A DNA stretch of 54,568 nt from Nitrospinales bacterium (GTDB lineage Bacteria; Nitrospinota_A; UBA7883; JACRGQ01): the NCBI GenBank assembly GCA_023248495.1, contig JAHFEK010000012.1, positions 1 to 54,568 on the forward strand, in the 5' to 3' direction. Below are positions 30,342 to 38,598 of this stretch, one piece after another. Numbering within the stretch: position 1 is the first letter of the stretch; each line of letters opens with the position of its first letter. A program made the translations under genes and the position numbers. A model generated the notes under the pieces. That model was not told where the DNA came from and made no database searches. It worked only from the letters and a program-made list of their open reading frames with translations.

Positions 30342-30962
30342 TCAGGCGGTGGCCGCCGCAGGATTTTTTGCCAGCTCTTCCCGGCGGAATGAACAGAGCA
30401 CCGTGTTTCCCGCTTCATTCCAGAAAAGCCGCACCCCCAGCGATTTGAGGATCAGCAGACCCCGCCCTGAAACGGCGAGAACGTCTTCTTCGTTCATTGG
30501 CGAGAAGTGGGTCTTATTGTAGTCGAACCCTTGACCATCGTCATGCACCCCGACAACCACGCTGCGCGAGTTGATGCAAAGACTTACCTGAATCGATTTG
30601 CCGGTGGCCCGCCATCGCCGCGCAACATCCACCAGATAGCGTTCCTGCATTCCTTCAATTAACCGCCGTTTTTCTTCTTTGTTCAAGCCTAGCAGGCCGT
30701 GCTCCACCGCGTTCATGCAGGCTTCGTGCATGGTAAGCGTGAGAAGGTACCCCAACCGGGAAATGTGCGGCTGCCAGTCGGGCAATTTGCGCGCTTTGGC
30801 AATGATCTTTTCGGAAAGGCTGTCGATCTGCTCAATGGAAACGAGATCGAATATTTCGTTTTCAGCGCAGGTGTTTTGGCAGACCTCGTGTTCGACGCAG
30901 GTATCGCCATGCAGCAACTGTCCGCTTCTGTGCCGTTCCACGCAAGCAACTGACATTGGCAT
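30342..30962 (-). CDS. RsbW/SpoIIAB-like ATPase with N-terminal Cys-rich extension
   Basis: 206 residues. From about 60 onward it is a HATPase_c_2 domain of the anti-sigma/serine-kinase type: HEACMNAVEHG (N-box), VHDDGQGFDY (G1 box) and SGRGLLILKSL (G2 box). Such proteins phosphorylate STAS partners; a STAS gene lies at 41021-41353, though pairing is only possible. The first 35 residues add a Cys/His cluster (Cys7, Cys22, Cys27 and Cys31 with several His), unusual for this family and able in principle to bind a metal or sense redox. Convergent with the hybrid kinase at 28438-30330, so the two may act in one pathway. Confidence 0.8.
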   Translation of the reverse strand: MPMSVACVERHRSGQLLHGDTCVEHEVCQNTCAENEIFDLVSIEQIDSLSEKIIAKARKLPDWQPHISRLGYLLTLTMHEACMNAVEHGLLGLNKEEKRRLIEGMQERYLVDVARRWRATGKSIQVSLCINSRSVVVGVHDDGQGFDYNKTHFSPMNEEDVLAVSGRGLLILKSLGVRLFWNEAGNTVLCSFRREELAKNPAAATA

Positions 30963-31163
30963 CGGATCCTCCTGCCACGATTCAAGTGCAAACCTCGAAG
31001 CTTAATACACGACAGTCGGTATAATACGTCCGCCTAGGATAAAAAACAATAACCCAAAAGTGTTATTTATATGGGAGGATCCTTTGATTATGGACTAAGT
31101 TGATGTTATTAGTTTGGATCGGATGGCCTCCCTTTTATCCGCTCTTTCAGTTATCCTGAAACG

Positions 31164-32423
31164 ATGCGCAAGGAACTGAAGGACTACAAAAACCTGATCG
31201 ACAAGTGCGTCCTCTGCGGCGGATGCCACCCGGATTGTCCGACGTACCAATTGAGCCGGATGGAGCGCGACGCCGCGCGCGGAAAGGTGCTGCTGGCAAA
31301 GGCGCTGCTGGATGGCGAACTGGAGCCGACGCGGTCGATGGCCGAAACATTCGGCCATTGCCTTACCTGCATGGCCTGTGTGGAGGCCTGCCCCGCCGGG
31401 GCCGACCCGGTGAAGGTGATTGCCGCCGCCCGCGCCGCAATCGGGAAAAAGCGCGGTCTCGGCTTCATCCCCCGGCTTATTTTTTCCACCATCCTGCCAA
31501 ACCGCGCGCTGATGCCGTTGTTGGCATGGGGGCTGGGGATCGCAACAAGGTTGTTCAAACTCCTTCCCCCCGTTTTCCCCGGCATAAAGGGGATGACGCA
31601 CGGCGGTAAAAAACGGCTGATGCCCGCCTTCCATTTCAGCAGCCTCAAGGGGATGTTGCCGGACGTTATTCCCGCAAAAGGTGAAAAAACGATGCGGGCC
31701 GCTTTTTTCACCGGCTGTATGGCCGACTGGGTTTTTACGGAGGGGGGCAGGGCGGTTGTCGATATCCTGACGCTCTGCGGGGCGGAGGTCGTCATTGTGA
31801 AAGATGAGGTCTGTTGCGGCGCGCCCGCCTTTTTCGCCGGCGACCGGGCCAGCGCCGAGCTGATGGCGATGAAGAACCTGGCGCTTTTCGCCACGGCGGA
31901 CGCCGATTACATCGTCACCTCCTGCGCCACCTGCGGCGATGTGTTGAAGGAGGTCTATCCCGATCTCGCGCCGGGCGGCGCAACCAAAAAATTTTCGGAC
32001 AAGGTGATCGATTTCCAAAAGCTGCTGGCGGGGCCGCTGCTCGCCCGCCTGCCGGTGAAGCCGCATTCCGGGCCGAAACTGAAGGTGACGTATCACGACC
32101 CCTGCCACCTCTCGCGCGGGATGAAGGTGATGAAAGAGCCGCGTGAAATATTGCGGCGGCTGCCGGGGGTGGAGTTTATCGAAATGGCCGAGGCGGACCG
32201 ATGCTGCGGCGGCGCGGGCACGTTCTCGGCGGATTATTACGGCGATGCGGTTGAGATAGGGCGGCGGAAAGCTGAAAATATAAAGGCCACCGGGGCGCAA
32301 ATTGTGGCGACCGAATGCCCCTCATGCGAAATGCAGCTGCTGGATATGGTCAGCCGCTTCGCGCCGGGGGTGGAGGTGCTCTCCACCGCCGAAGTTGTCC
32401 GCCGCGCCCTTGAAAGAAAATAA
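31164..32423 (+). CDS. (Fe-S)-binding protein, glycolate oxidase iron-sulfur subunit-like
   Basis: 419 residues with the GlcF/heterodisulfide-reductase D architecture. Two 4Fe-4S ferredoxin motifs come first: Cys15, Cys18, Cys21, Cys25 and Cys66, Cys69, Cys72, Cys76, each followed by Pro. Two CCG domains follow, with CCGAPAFFAGDR and CATCGDVL, then YHDPCHLSRGM and DRCCGGAGTFSADYYG. Proteins of this type pass electrons from a flavin dehydrogenase (e.g. GlcD) to quinone. No GlcD-like gene is adjacent; the partner is elsewhere or the substrate differs. ATG 31164; the 200-base divergent gap to the RsbW-like gene holds a TATAAT at 31019-31024. Confidence 0.86.
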   Translation: MRKELKDYKNLIDKCVLCGGCHPDCPTYQLSRMERDAARGKVLLAKALLDGELEPTRSMAETFGHCLTCMACVEACPAGADPVKVIAAARAAIGKKRGLGFIPRLIFSTILPNRALMPLLAWGLGIATRLFKLLPPVFPGIKGMTHGGKKRLMPAFHFSSLKGMLPDVIPAKGEKTMRAAFFTGCMADWVFTEGGRAVVDILTLCGAEVVIVKDEVCCGAPAFFAGDRASAELMAMKNLALFATADADYIVTSCATCGDVLKEVYPDLAPGGATKKFSDKVIDFQKLLAGPLLARLPVKPHSGPKLKVTYHDPCHLSRGMKVMKEPREILRRLPGVEFIEMAEADRCCGGAGTFSADYYGDAVEIGRRKAENIKATGAQIVATECPSCEMQLLDMVSRFAPGVEVLSTAEVVRRALERK

Positions 32424-32539
32424 AGGGGAGGCATCCGCCTTCCTTGGCGGCACAATAAGGCCACTCAAAAAAACCCTTTAGCCCAACCCCCTTTTTTCCG
32501 AAAATAGAGTCTGGATATGTCTATGCGTGAGGTGTCTGC

Positions 32540-32968
32540 GTGAAAGTTGCGATTGTCGCGGTCATGGTTGTGTTGGCGATGGGCGTCGCCTTCGTCGGCG
32601 GGCTTCTCGTCGCGTCTAAAATGACGGTCAGCCGCCAGGAACAGCCCGTGAAAACCGCGCCGGCGGCCGCGGCGGATGCGGCTTCGGAAGAGGAAGGGCC
32701 AAAGGCGAAAGAGGGCGACATCGCCACGGGGCACGGGGAGAAAGCCAAAAAGGAGCCGAAAAAGCCCACCACCGATGAAATGATAGCGTTGATCGATTTC
32801 AGCGTGCCGGAAAGCCGCGACGCCGGTAAACTGCTGTACCGGAGAAAAGTGGCCGAACAAATGATGGCGGCTGAAAAGCAATTCGAATCGGAATCGGAAA
32901 AGGCCCAGGAAAAAGCGCGGCTGGCGGCCGCGGTCAAACGCTGGCTGGAACGCTCCCAAAACCAATAG
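32540..32968 (+). CDS. Single-pass membrane protein with low-complexity linker and C-terminal helix
   Basis: 142 residues of unknown function. A hydrophobic stretch at about 3-25 is a signal anchor; residues 35-80 are rich in Ala, Glu, Lys and Pro (a linker); the last 60 residues are charged and likely helical, possibly a coiled coil. GTG 32540 is preceded by GAGGTG at good distance. It follows the GlcF-like gene by 116 bases on the same strand and precedes repeat A and the rpsT terminator. No family recognised. Confidence 0.6.
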   Translation: MKVAIVAVMVVLAMGVAFVGGLLVASKMTVSRQEQPVKTAPAAAADAASEEEGPKAKEGDIATGHGEKAKKEPKKPTTDEMIALIDFSVPESRDAGKLLYRRKVAEQMMAAEKQFESESEKAQEKARLAAAVKRWLERSQNQ

Positions 32969-32980
32969 CGCAACCACCGG

Positions 32981-33045
32981 TCATTCTGAGTACAACGAAG
33001 AATCTCTTTCCGGCAAGAGTTCCTTCGCCTTTGGCTCAGGATGAC
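32981..33045. repeat. Imperfect palindromic intergenic repeat, family A, copy 2
   Basis: 65 bases, TCATTCTGAGTACAACG to CTCAGGATGAC, aligned along its whole length with copy 1 at 21639-21704. The outer parts of the two halves are inverted repeats (TCATTCTGAG against CTCAGGATGA), so it can fold into a long hairpin. Similar sequences are common intergenic elements in proteobacteria-like genomes. Confidence 0.7.
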
Positions 33046-33065
33046 AAGGGAATATCAGCGCGGGC

Positions 33066-33100
33066 AAAAAAAAAGCCGTACGGCCTTGCGGCCAACGGCT
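33066..33100 (-). terminator. Intrinsic terminator of rpsT
   Basis: On the minus strand AGCCGT pairs with ACGGCT, enclosing an inner GGCC/GGCC stem with a tetraloop, and is followed by nine T's (33066-33074). It lies about 58 bases after the rpsT stop. Confidence 0.85.
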
Positions 33101-33157
33101 GGCCCGCTTTATTGAGGTAATAAAGCCGGGCTTGATGCTGTCGGTATTGGCGGGGGG

Positions 33158-33424
33158 CTATTTGGCCATCTTCGCCACCTTGGCGGCCACGCGCGATACT
33201 TTGCGGGCAACCGTCCGGTGGTGCATGATGTTCTTCGTCTTGGCGCCGTCGATAAGCGACTGCACGTCGCGCAGCGCCTTTTGCGCCGCCGCCTTGTCGC
33301 CAGTGGCGATGGTGGCCAGCGCCTTTTTGGTCTCAGTGGCGACCGCGCTCTTGTAACCGGTGTTGCGCTCCTTGCGCTTCAGGGCCTGTTTGGCCGCCTT
33401 AACGGGCGATGTATGCTTTCTCAA
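33158..33424 (-). CDS. rpsT: 30S ribosomal protein S20
   Basis: 88 residues, strongly basic and helical, with the S20 pattern: KAAKQALKRKERN, KSAVATETKKALAT and NIMHHRTVARKVSRVA near the C-terminus (binding 16S rRNA at the base of the 30S body). The start is TTG 33424 with AGGAGA seven to eight bases upstream; a UUG start is also used by rpsT in E. coli, where it is linked to feedback control by S20. A consensus promoter and a terminator flank it, so it is a single-gene unit. Confidence 0.95.
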   Translation of the reverse strand: MRKHTSPVKAAKQALKRKERNTGYKSAVATETKKALATIATGDKAAAQKALRDVQSLIDGAKTKNIMHHRTVARKVSRVAAKVAKMAK

Positions 33425-33446
33425 AGTATTCTCCTAAAAGAGGATA

Positions 33447-33474
33447 ACTATACCCAAATTCCGCGAAATGTCAA
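33447..33474 (-). promoter_or_regulatory. Sigma70-type promoter of rpsT
   Basis: On the minus strand TTGACA (33469-33474) and TATAGT (33447-33452) are separated by 16 bases, upstream of the ribosome site and TTG start of rpsT. The first transcribed bases would lie about 33438-33441, leaving a short leader. Confidence 0.75.
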
Positions 33475-33504
33475 CCTCTCCGCGCGTTTCCCCCTCTTCT
33501 GGTT

Positions 33505-33533
33505 GTCATCCCCGTGAAAACGGGGATCCAGAC
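33505..33533. repeat. Palindromic intergenic repeat, family C
   Basis: CATCCCCGT and ACGGGGAT flank a short loop, starting GTCATCCCCGTGAAAACGGG and ending GATCCAGAC. Elements of the form GTCATCCCCG...CGGGGATCCAG are widespread intergenic hairpins. It lies between rpsT's promoter and the flavoprotein gene end at 33552; it could serve as that gene's terminator. Confidence 0.6.
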
Positions 33534-33551
33534 ACATTGTCAAAGCTCTCT

Positions 33552-34067
33552 TTATTCCTTCCGGGAGCGAACTTCCGCGATGGCGGCGGAGAGTTCGGCG
33601 GCGGTGGCGGCAACTTTCACGCCGGGAAAGAGTTTCAGCTTTTCCACATTCTCAAGATCGACGGGGCGCGCGTAGATGCGCATCGGTTTGGTGGCCCCCA
33701 TCGTATCGATGATTTCCTGCGTATCGGTCGGCAGCACCACGATGGGAACGCGGCACTTGCCCGCTTGCGCGAACAGCGTGGTTATCATCGTATCGCTAAT
33801 GCCGTATACAAACTTCGCGACCGAGTTCGACGTGGCCGGCGCGATCACCAACAGGTCATACGTTCCCGCCGCGAAGGCGCGGCAGGCAAACGTGCTGGCG
33901 CTCTTATCCTCGCGCGGCGCCGATGGCGGGGTGACGCCGTAGATTTTCAATACCTCCGCCCCCGCTTCCGAGGCGAAGAACTCCACGCCGGACAACGCGG
34001 CGGCCACATCCAGCGACTCGCGCAGAAAGTGTCCCGCGCCGGTGATGCCCCATGCGATTTTCGCCAA
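33552..34067 (-). CDS. AfpA/DmrB-like flavoprotein (flavoprotein/HFCD superfamily)
   Basis: 171 residues from TTG 34067, which has GGAGG six bases upstream; the longer upstream frame begins inside a hairpin repeat and is rejected. The N-terminus AKIAWGITGAGHFLRES matches archaeoflavoprotein and dihydromethanopterin-reductase-type proteins, and SASTFACRAFAAGTYDLLVIAPATSNSVAKFVYGISDTMITTLF (about 80-125; named as a region only) holds the flavin-binding ATSN loop of the HFCD family. It should bind FMN. The reaction here is unknown; it is not adjacent to methanopterin or coenzyme A genes. Divergent from pabB. Confidence 0.72.
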   Translation of the reverse strand: MAKIAWGITGAGHFLRESLDVAAALSGVEFFASEAGAEVLKIYGVTPPSAPREDKSASTFACRAFAAGTYDLLVIAPATSNSVAKFVYGISDTMITTLFAQAGKCRVPIVVLPTDTQEIIDTMGATKPMRIYARPVDLENVEKLKLFPGVKVAATAAELSAAIAEVRSRKE

Positions 34068-34095
34068 CGTCGTTCCTCCGTTTGTTAATAAAGGC

Positions 34096-34134
34096 ATTGC
34101 CGCGTTGCGGCAATCGCGGACGGGAGTGTCCGCG
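34096..34134. repeat. Twin-hairpin REP-like element, family D
   Basis: Two adjacent perfect hairpins: ATTGCCGC (34096-34103) with GCGGCAAT (34107-34114), and CGCGGAC (34115-34121) with GTCCGCG (34128-34134). It sits between the divergent flavoprotein and pabB genes. Confidence 0.65.
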
Positions 34135-34182
34135 CCACCAGCCCCATGTTACTATTTCCATAAATCATAGCAGGAGACGATA

Positions 34183-35571
34183 GTGCCTTTCGCCAAAATA
34201 AGGGAGCTGCTTGCCGGGGCCGGTCTTTTTGCCGGGCCGCGCGTTACCGAAGCCGTCTTTTTCGATCCTGTGCGGCACCTCACCTCCATTTCGAAGGGGG
34301 AGGGGGATTTGCTTCTCAGCGGCGGCGACGATCCGGGCGGGAAAGGGCGGTATTCCTACGCGGCGGCGCGGCCGCTTTTCATCTGTCAGATGAAGGGGGA
34401 ACAGGGGACGCTCACCGCCGGATTCCACCGGCAGCCGTTCACCGGATCGCCGCCCGATATCGCCGCCGCGCTTGACGCGTTGTTTGGTGAATTGCAACAG
34501 CCGGAAACGGACGGCCGCGTTTTCAACGGCGGGCTGGTCTGGCTTTTCAGTTACGAGATGAACCGGTTTTACGAGCCGCGTCTTGCGGCCACGCCCGCGC
34601 CGGAGAGCGGCGATTTCTGGTGCGCTTTTTATCCCGCCGTCCGGGTGTTCGATCACAAGGAAAAAAAAGCGTGGGACATCGCCTGGCGTGAAATCAAGCC
34701 GCCGCGCATCGCGTGCGCCTGGGAGGAGTTGGCGCATTTGGGGCATTTTGCGTGCGATGAAGGATACGGTGAATTCGCCGCCAAGGTTAACCGGATAAAA
34801 CGGTACATCGAAGAGGGGGATGTGTATCAGGTAAATCTCTCGCGGCGGCTGGAGGCGGAGTTTTACGGATCGGGCCTTCTGCTCTATTCAAGGCTGGCGC
34901 GTCTTTCGCCCAGCGCGATGGGGGCCTACATCGACGGCGGTAAATTCAAGCTTCTCTCCGCCTCGCCGGAACTTTTCTTCAACGTCCGCAACGGCGTGAT
35001 AGAGACCGCGCCGATCAAGGGTACCGCGCCGCGCCATGCCGATCCCGCACAGGATGCCGCCGCCCGCGCCGGTCTGTTGCTCTCCGCGAAAGACCGCGCC
35101 GAAAACCTGATGATCGTCGATCTCATGCGCAACGATCTATCGAAGGTCTGCGCGCCGGGTAGCGTCACCGTGCCCGAAATGTTCCGGGTGGAGACGCTGC
35201 CGAACGTGCACCACCTCGTCAGCACCGTGCGCGGCGCGTTGCGCGATGGCGTGCGCCTGCCGCAATTGCTGGCCGCGCTCTGGCCCGGCGGCTCCGTGAC
35301 CGGCGCGCCGAAAGTGCGCGCGATGGAGATCATCGCGGAGCTGGAAACGACGCCGCGCGGCTTTTATTGCGGCAGCGTGGCTGCGTGCGGGATGAACGGC
35401 GGCATTACCGCGTCGTTGCTCATCCGCACGCTTGTCTGCGCGGACGGCGTGGGCGTGTTCCGCACCGGCGGCGGTATCGTCGCCGATTCCGATCCGGCGG
35501 CGGAATACGCCGAGACCGAGCACAAAGCGCGCATCATCACCCGCCTGACCGGGGCAGACCATAAGGGCTAA
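34183..35571 (+). CDS. pabB: Aminodeoxychorismate synthase component I
   Basis: Makes 4-amino-4-deoxychorismate from chorismate for folate. 462 residues from GTG 34183 with AGGAG eight bases upstream. The chorismate-binding domain carries PIKGT; Lys here marks aminodeoxychorismate synthase, whereas anthranilate synthase usually has PIAGT. DLMRNDLSKVC, HHLVSTVRG, WPGGSVTGAPK and FRTGGGIVADSDPAAEYAET are all present. The N-terminal domain (about 1-180) is less conserved. No pabA or pabC follows, so component II is elsewhere. Confidence 0.88.
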   Translation: MPFAKIRELLAGAGLFAGPRVTEAVFFDPVRHLTSISKGEGDLLLSGGDDPGGKGRYSYAAARPLFICQMKGEQGTLTAGFHRQPFTGSPPDIAAALDALFGELQQPETDGRVFNGGLVWLFSYEMNRFYEPRLAATPAPESGDFWCAFYPAVRVFDHKEKKAWDIAWREIKPPRIACAWEELAHLGHFACDEGYGEFAAKVNRIKRYIEEGDVYQVNLSRRLEAEFYGSGLLLYSRLARLSPSAMGAYIDGGKFKLLSASPELFFNVRNGVIETAPIKGTAPRHADPAQDAAARAGLLLSAKDRAENLMIVDLMRNDLSKVCAPGSVTVPEMFRVETLPNVHHLVSTVRGALRDGVRLPQLLAALWPGGSVTGAPKVRAMEIIAELETTPRGFYCGSVAACGMNGGITASLLIRTLVCADGVGVFRTGGGIVADSDPAAEYAETEHKARIITRLTGADHKG

Positions 35572-35627
35572 AGTATACGAAATAAATATTTTCCTTCAGA
35601 ATGACACGGGAGTTTTTCAACAACTTG

Positions 35628-36530
35628 TCAGGGGCGGCACTCGGCGTCGGTGGTTTCCACCTCGATGGTGGCGTGTTCGATGCCGCACTCGCGGGTGATG
35701 GCGCGGATCCGTCCCTTCAATTCCGCTATTTCAGCGGCCGTCAGCGGCGTATGCGTCATGACGTGCAGGCTGACGACGTGATAGCTGCCGTCCATGCTCC
35801 AGACGTGCAGGTCGTGCAGGCCGCGTATTCCGTCCAGGCCCCCGATGCGTTCCTCCAGCGCCGGGAGGTTCACCGATTCCGGCACGCCCTGCAAAAAAAG
35901 AATGCCGGTGCGCCGCAGGTTTTTGAGCGCGTTCCATAACACGTATATGGTGATGACCGATGCGAGCAGCGGATCGAGCGCCGGTATCTCCTTTACCAGC
36001 ATCACCGCTCCCGCCACCAGCACCGCCAGCCAGCCAAGCACATCCTCGATGAGGTGCCACATCACCACCCGCTCGTTCATCGTTTCGCCTTTTTTCAGGC
36101 GCAGCACCGCCGCGCCGTTCACCAGCACGCCGGCGGCGGCGAAGAGCAGCATTCCCGAAACGTTGGATGGCTCCGGATGCAGGATGCGCGGCACGGCGTG
36201 GGCGAGGATGATGACGCCGCCGAAGGTGAGCAGCGCGCCGTTTGCCAGCGCCGCCAGCAGCGAGAAACGGCCATAGCCGTAGGAGTACGCGCCGGTTCGC
36301 CGGCGTCCGGCCACGCGCGCCATGTACCATGAGAGGCCGATGCCGAAGGTATCGCCGATGTCGTGCACCGCGTTGGAGAGGATGGCGAGCGAGTTGGTGT
36401 AGAGTCCGCCGCCGATCTCGAAGCAGGTGAAGAAAAGGTTTAGGAAAAATGCGGCGCGGATGGTGGCCGCCGCCCCGCTATACTCCCCGCCCGTTTGCGC
36501 GTGGGGGTGCTGGTGTCCGCCATGTTCCAT
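35628..36530 (-). CDS. Cation diffusion facilitator (CDF) family transporter
   Basis: 300 residues from ATG 36530, the usual CDF length; a longer upstream frame runs back through a terminator and is rejected. A His-rich N-terminus (HGGHQHPHAQ) is followed by six membrane helices and a cytoplasmic domain. Metal-site residues appear in SNAVHDIGDTFG (helix 2; Asn where many members have Asp) and HLIEDVLGW (helix 5). Exports Zn, Co, Cd or similar ions; the metal cannot be fixed from sequence. The gene starts directly after the terminator of the upstream gene on the same strand, leaving no obvious promoter. Confidence 0.88.
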   Translation of the reverse strand: MEHGGHQHPHAQTGGEYSGAAATIRAAFFLNLFFTCFEIGGGLYTNSLAILSNAVHDIGDTFGIGLSWYMARVAGRRRTGAYSYGYGRFSLLAALANGALLTFGGVIILAHAVPRILHPEPSNVSGMLLFAAAGVLVNGAAVLRLKKGETMNERVVMWHLIEDVLGWLAVLVAGAVMLVKEIPALDPLLASVITIYVLWNALKNLRRTGILFLQGVPESVNLPALEERIGGLDGIRGLHDLHVWSMDGSYHVVSLHVMTHTPLTAAEIAELKGRIRAITRECGIEHATIEVETTDAECRP

Positions 36531-36540
36531 GTTGCCGCCC

Positions 36541-36573
36541 AAAAAAAGCGGGGGGCGCGATGCCGCCCCCCGC
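36541..36573 (-). terminator. Intrinsic terminator between the Fe-S flavoprotein and CDF genes
   Basis: A nine-pair stem, GCGGGGGGC (36548-36556) with GCCCCCCGC (36565-36573), is followed on the minus strand by seven T's (36541-36547). It begins eight bases after the stop of the upstream gene and ends 11 bases before the CDF start codon. Confidence 0.88.
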
Positions 36574-36580
36574 AGCCGTT

Positions 36581-38383
36581 TTACGGCGTGAAGGTTTTCT
36601 CCACTTCGATTTTTTCCATGCCCATGCAGGGAACCGGGCAAGCGTCGATGCACAGCCCGCACCGGACGCAATTCGTTTCATCCATCACCATGTAGGTGAA
36701 GCCTTTGTTTTCCGCCACCGGTTCGCCGCCGTTGGAATGAACGCGGACGTAGTCCTGCTGCAGCATGAGGATGGAGTTGTAGGGGCAAACGTCCACGCAG
36801 TTGTAGCAGAGAATGCAGCTCTTGCCGTCGATCTGCACGTTGTGGTTGCAAAGGAAGCAGCGCTGTCCCTGCCAGAATACTTCTTCTTCGTTGTAGCCCA
36901 GATCCACCTCGGCCGTTTTATCCCGCCGCGCGGCGTGATCCAGCGATGGCATGTCCTGCCGCGGGATAAGATCGAAGATGTTTCCGTTGACCGTTTTCCA
37001 TCCCTTGTAACTGCCCAGTTCGGTTTGCCGCCAAACGGTGCTGGTCGTTTTTTCCCCGTGGCGGCCGCGGCCCATGAGCGCCCCGTCGATGGCGCGGGCA
37101 ACCTTGTGCGCGTTGCCGATGGCGGAGATGATGTCGCGCGGACCGCTGACGTAGTCGCCGGCGGCGTAGACCTTCGGCAGGCTGGTGGTGAAGTTTTCGC
37201 GGTTCACGGTGAAGCCGGGGCCGGGCACCGTCATATCCGGGCTTTGGCTGATGGCGGCGATGACCATGCCGCATTTCATCGAGACGACGGAGTTCGGCAC
37301 CGCCACGATCTGGCGGCGGCCGTCGGGGCCGGGTTCGGTGAGCCGCATCCGGTTGAAAACAATGCCTGCCACTTTGCCGGCCAAGTTTTTTATCACTTCA
37401 ATGGGGGACATCAGATATTGGAAGTCGACCCCTTCCATGGAGGTCTCGCGCATCTCGCGCTCGTCCACTTTTAATTCGTTGCGCGAGCGCCGGTAGACCA
37501 CGGTCACCTTGGAAGCCCCCAACCGCAGCGCCGTGCGCGAGCAGTCCATCGCCGTGTAGCCGCCGCCCAGAATCACCACGTGGCCCTCGACCGCTTTGAG
37601 CGCGCCGCTGTTGGCCCGCGCCATGAAATCGAGACCATACGCGATGCCAAGGGCGTCGTCCCCCGGCACGTTCAGTTTTGCCGGCACCATGCTCCCGGCG
37701 GCCATCACCACCGCGTCGTAGTCCTTGCGCAGTCCTTCCAGTGTGGGATCCTTGCCCACCCAGCGGCCGGTTTTGATGGTCACGCCCAAGTCGCCGATCC
37801 GGTCGATCTCCTCGTTCAATTCCGCCTCCGGCAGCCGGAAGCGGGGGATGCCGTAGCGAAGCATGCCGCCCGCCTGGGGCATTCCTTCATAGATGGTTAC
37901 CTTGTGTCCCCAGAGCGTGAGATCCATCGCCAGCGCCAGTCCCGCCGGGCCGCTGCCGGTGACGGCGATTTTTTTCCCGGTGGCGGCGGCGGGCGTCAAT
38001 TTTGGCGCCTGTTTTTTATAGTCGGCGCCGCCGCGTTTCAGCCAGCAGATGGAGACGGCGTCTCCCATGCCGGGAAAGCCGTGGCGGCAGGCGCTTTCGC
38101 AGGGGTGGGAGCAGACACGCCCGAGGACGTGCGGCAGAACGTTGTCGGCCAGATTGATCGCGTAGGCTTTGTCATAATCGCCACGCGCCGCCGCATCGAT
38201 GTATTCCGGTATGCGGGTTTCGGCCGGGCAGGCCCGGCGGCAGGGGACGTTGTCTTTGTACCACTCGACGCCGGGGTCGTTGGCGAAGTGAACTTTATTC
38301 GGCGCGGTTTTTGCCCTCACCACTTCGGGTATTTCTCCCTGGCCCCGGGGAACGCGCGCCATAATCCGGTAACGGTTTTCCAT
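36581..38383 (-). CDS. GltD-like FAD/NAD(P)H oxidoreductase with N- and C-terminal iron-sulfur clusters
   Basis: 600 residues starting at ATG 38383, which has GGAG six bases upstream. N-terminal Cys residues (CRRACPAETRIP; CSHPCESACRHG) match the glutamate synthase small-subunit 4Fe-4S domain; next come an FAD site (TGSGPAGLALA), an NAD(P) site (ILGGGYTAMDCSR) and YAAGDYVSGP. The last 100 residues add a ferredoxin part with CFLCNHN, CILCYNCVDVCP and CVRCGLCIDACP. Such proteins move electrons between NAD(P)H, FAD and ferredoxin or serve as modules of larger enzymes; the partner is not visible, as no gltB or ferredoxin oxidoreductase is adjacent. A terminator follows it directly. Confidence 0.87.
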   Translation of the reverse strand: MENRYRIMARVPRGQGEIPEVVRAKTAPNKVHFANDPGVEWYKDNVPCRRACPAETRIPEYIDAAARGDYDKAYAINLADNVLPHVLGRVCSHPCESACRHGFPGMGDAVSICWLKRGGADYKKQAPKLTPAAATGKKIAVTGSGPAGLALAMDLTLWGHKVTIYEGMPQAGGMLRYGIPRFRLPEAELNEEIDRIGDLGVTIKTGRWVGKDPTLEGLRKDYDAVVMAAGSMVPAKLNVPGDDALGIAYGLDFMARANSGALKAVEGHVVILGGGYTAMDCSRTALRLGASKVTVVYRRSRNELKVDEREMRETSMEGVDFQYLMSPIEVIKNLAGKVAGIVFNRMRLTEPGPDGRRQIVAVPNSVVSMKCGMVIAAISQSPDMTVPGPGFTVNRENFTTSLPKVYAAGDYVSGPRDIISAIGNAHKVARAIDGALMGRGRHGEKTTSTVWRQTELGSYKGWKTVNGNIFDLIPRQDMPSLDHAARRDKTAEVDLGYNEEEVFWQGQRCFLCNHNVQIDGKSCILCYNCVDVCPYNSILMLQQDYVRVHSNGGEPVAENKGFTYMVMDETNCVRCGLCIDACPVPCMGMEKIEVEKTFTP

Positions 38384-38598
38384 TGTCTGCTCCATCGTGA
38401 TGGTTAAAAAAACAGAATCCCGGTCCGCGTCATCGCGCATACGCCGCGGAAGCCGGGCCGCGTAATCCTCCGCTTCCTATTAGAGCCTTTTTGCGTTTTT
38501 TTTTCCAGTCCCCTCGCGCGGCATGCTTATGGGTATAATACGCAGTCAGGGAAAGAAGCGATCTTTTCAACGGAAATAAACAGGGAGGCCGCGAACGA

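Noticed and set aside
34068..34097. ATG 34097 as the flavoprotein start.
   Set aside because: It falls inside the twin-hairpin repeat and lacks a ribosome site, whereas TTG 34067 has GGAGG and the family N-terminus.
38534..38539. TATAAT before the HEAT gene as a full promoter.
   Set aside because: The -10 box is perfect but no -35 or extended -10 element is present; left as a hint only.
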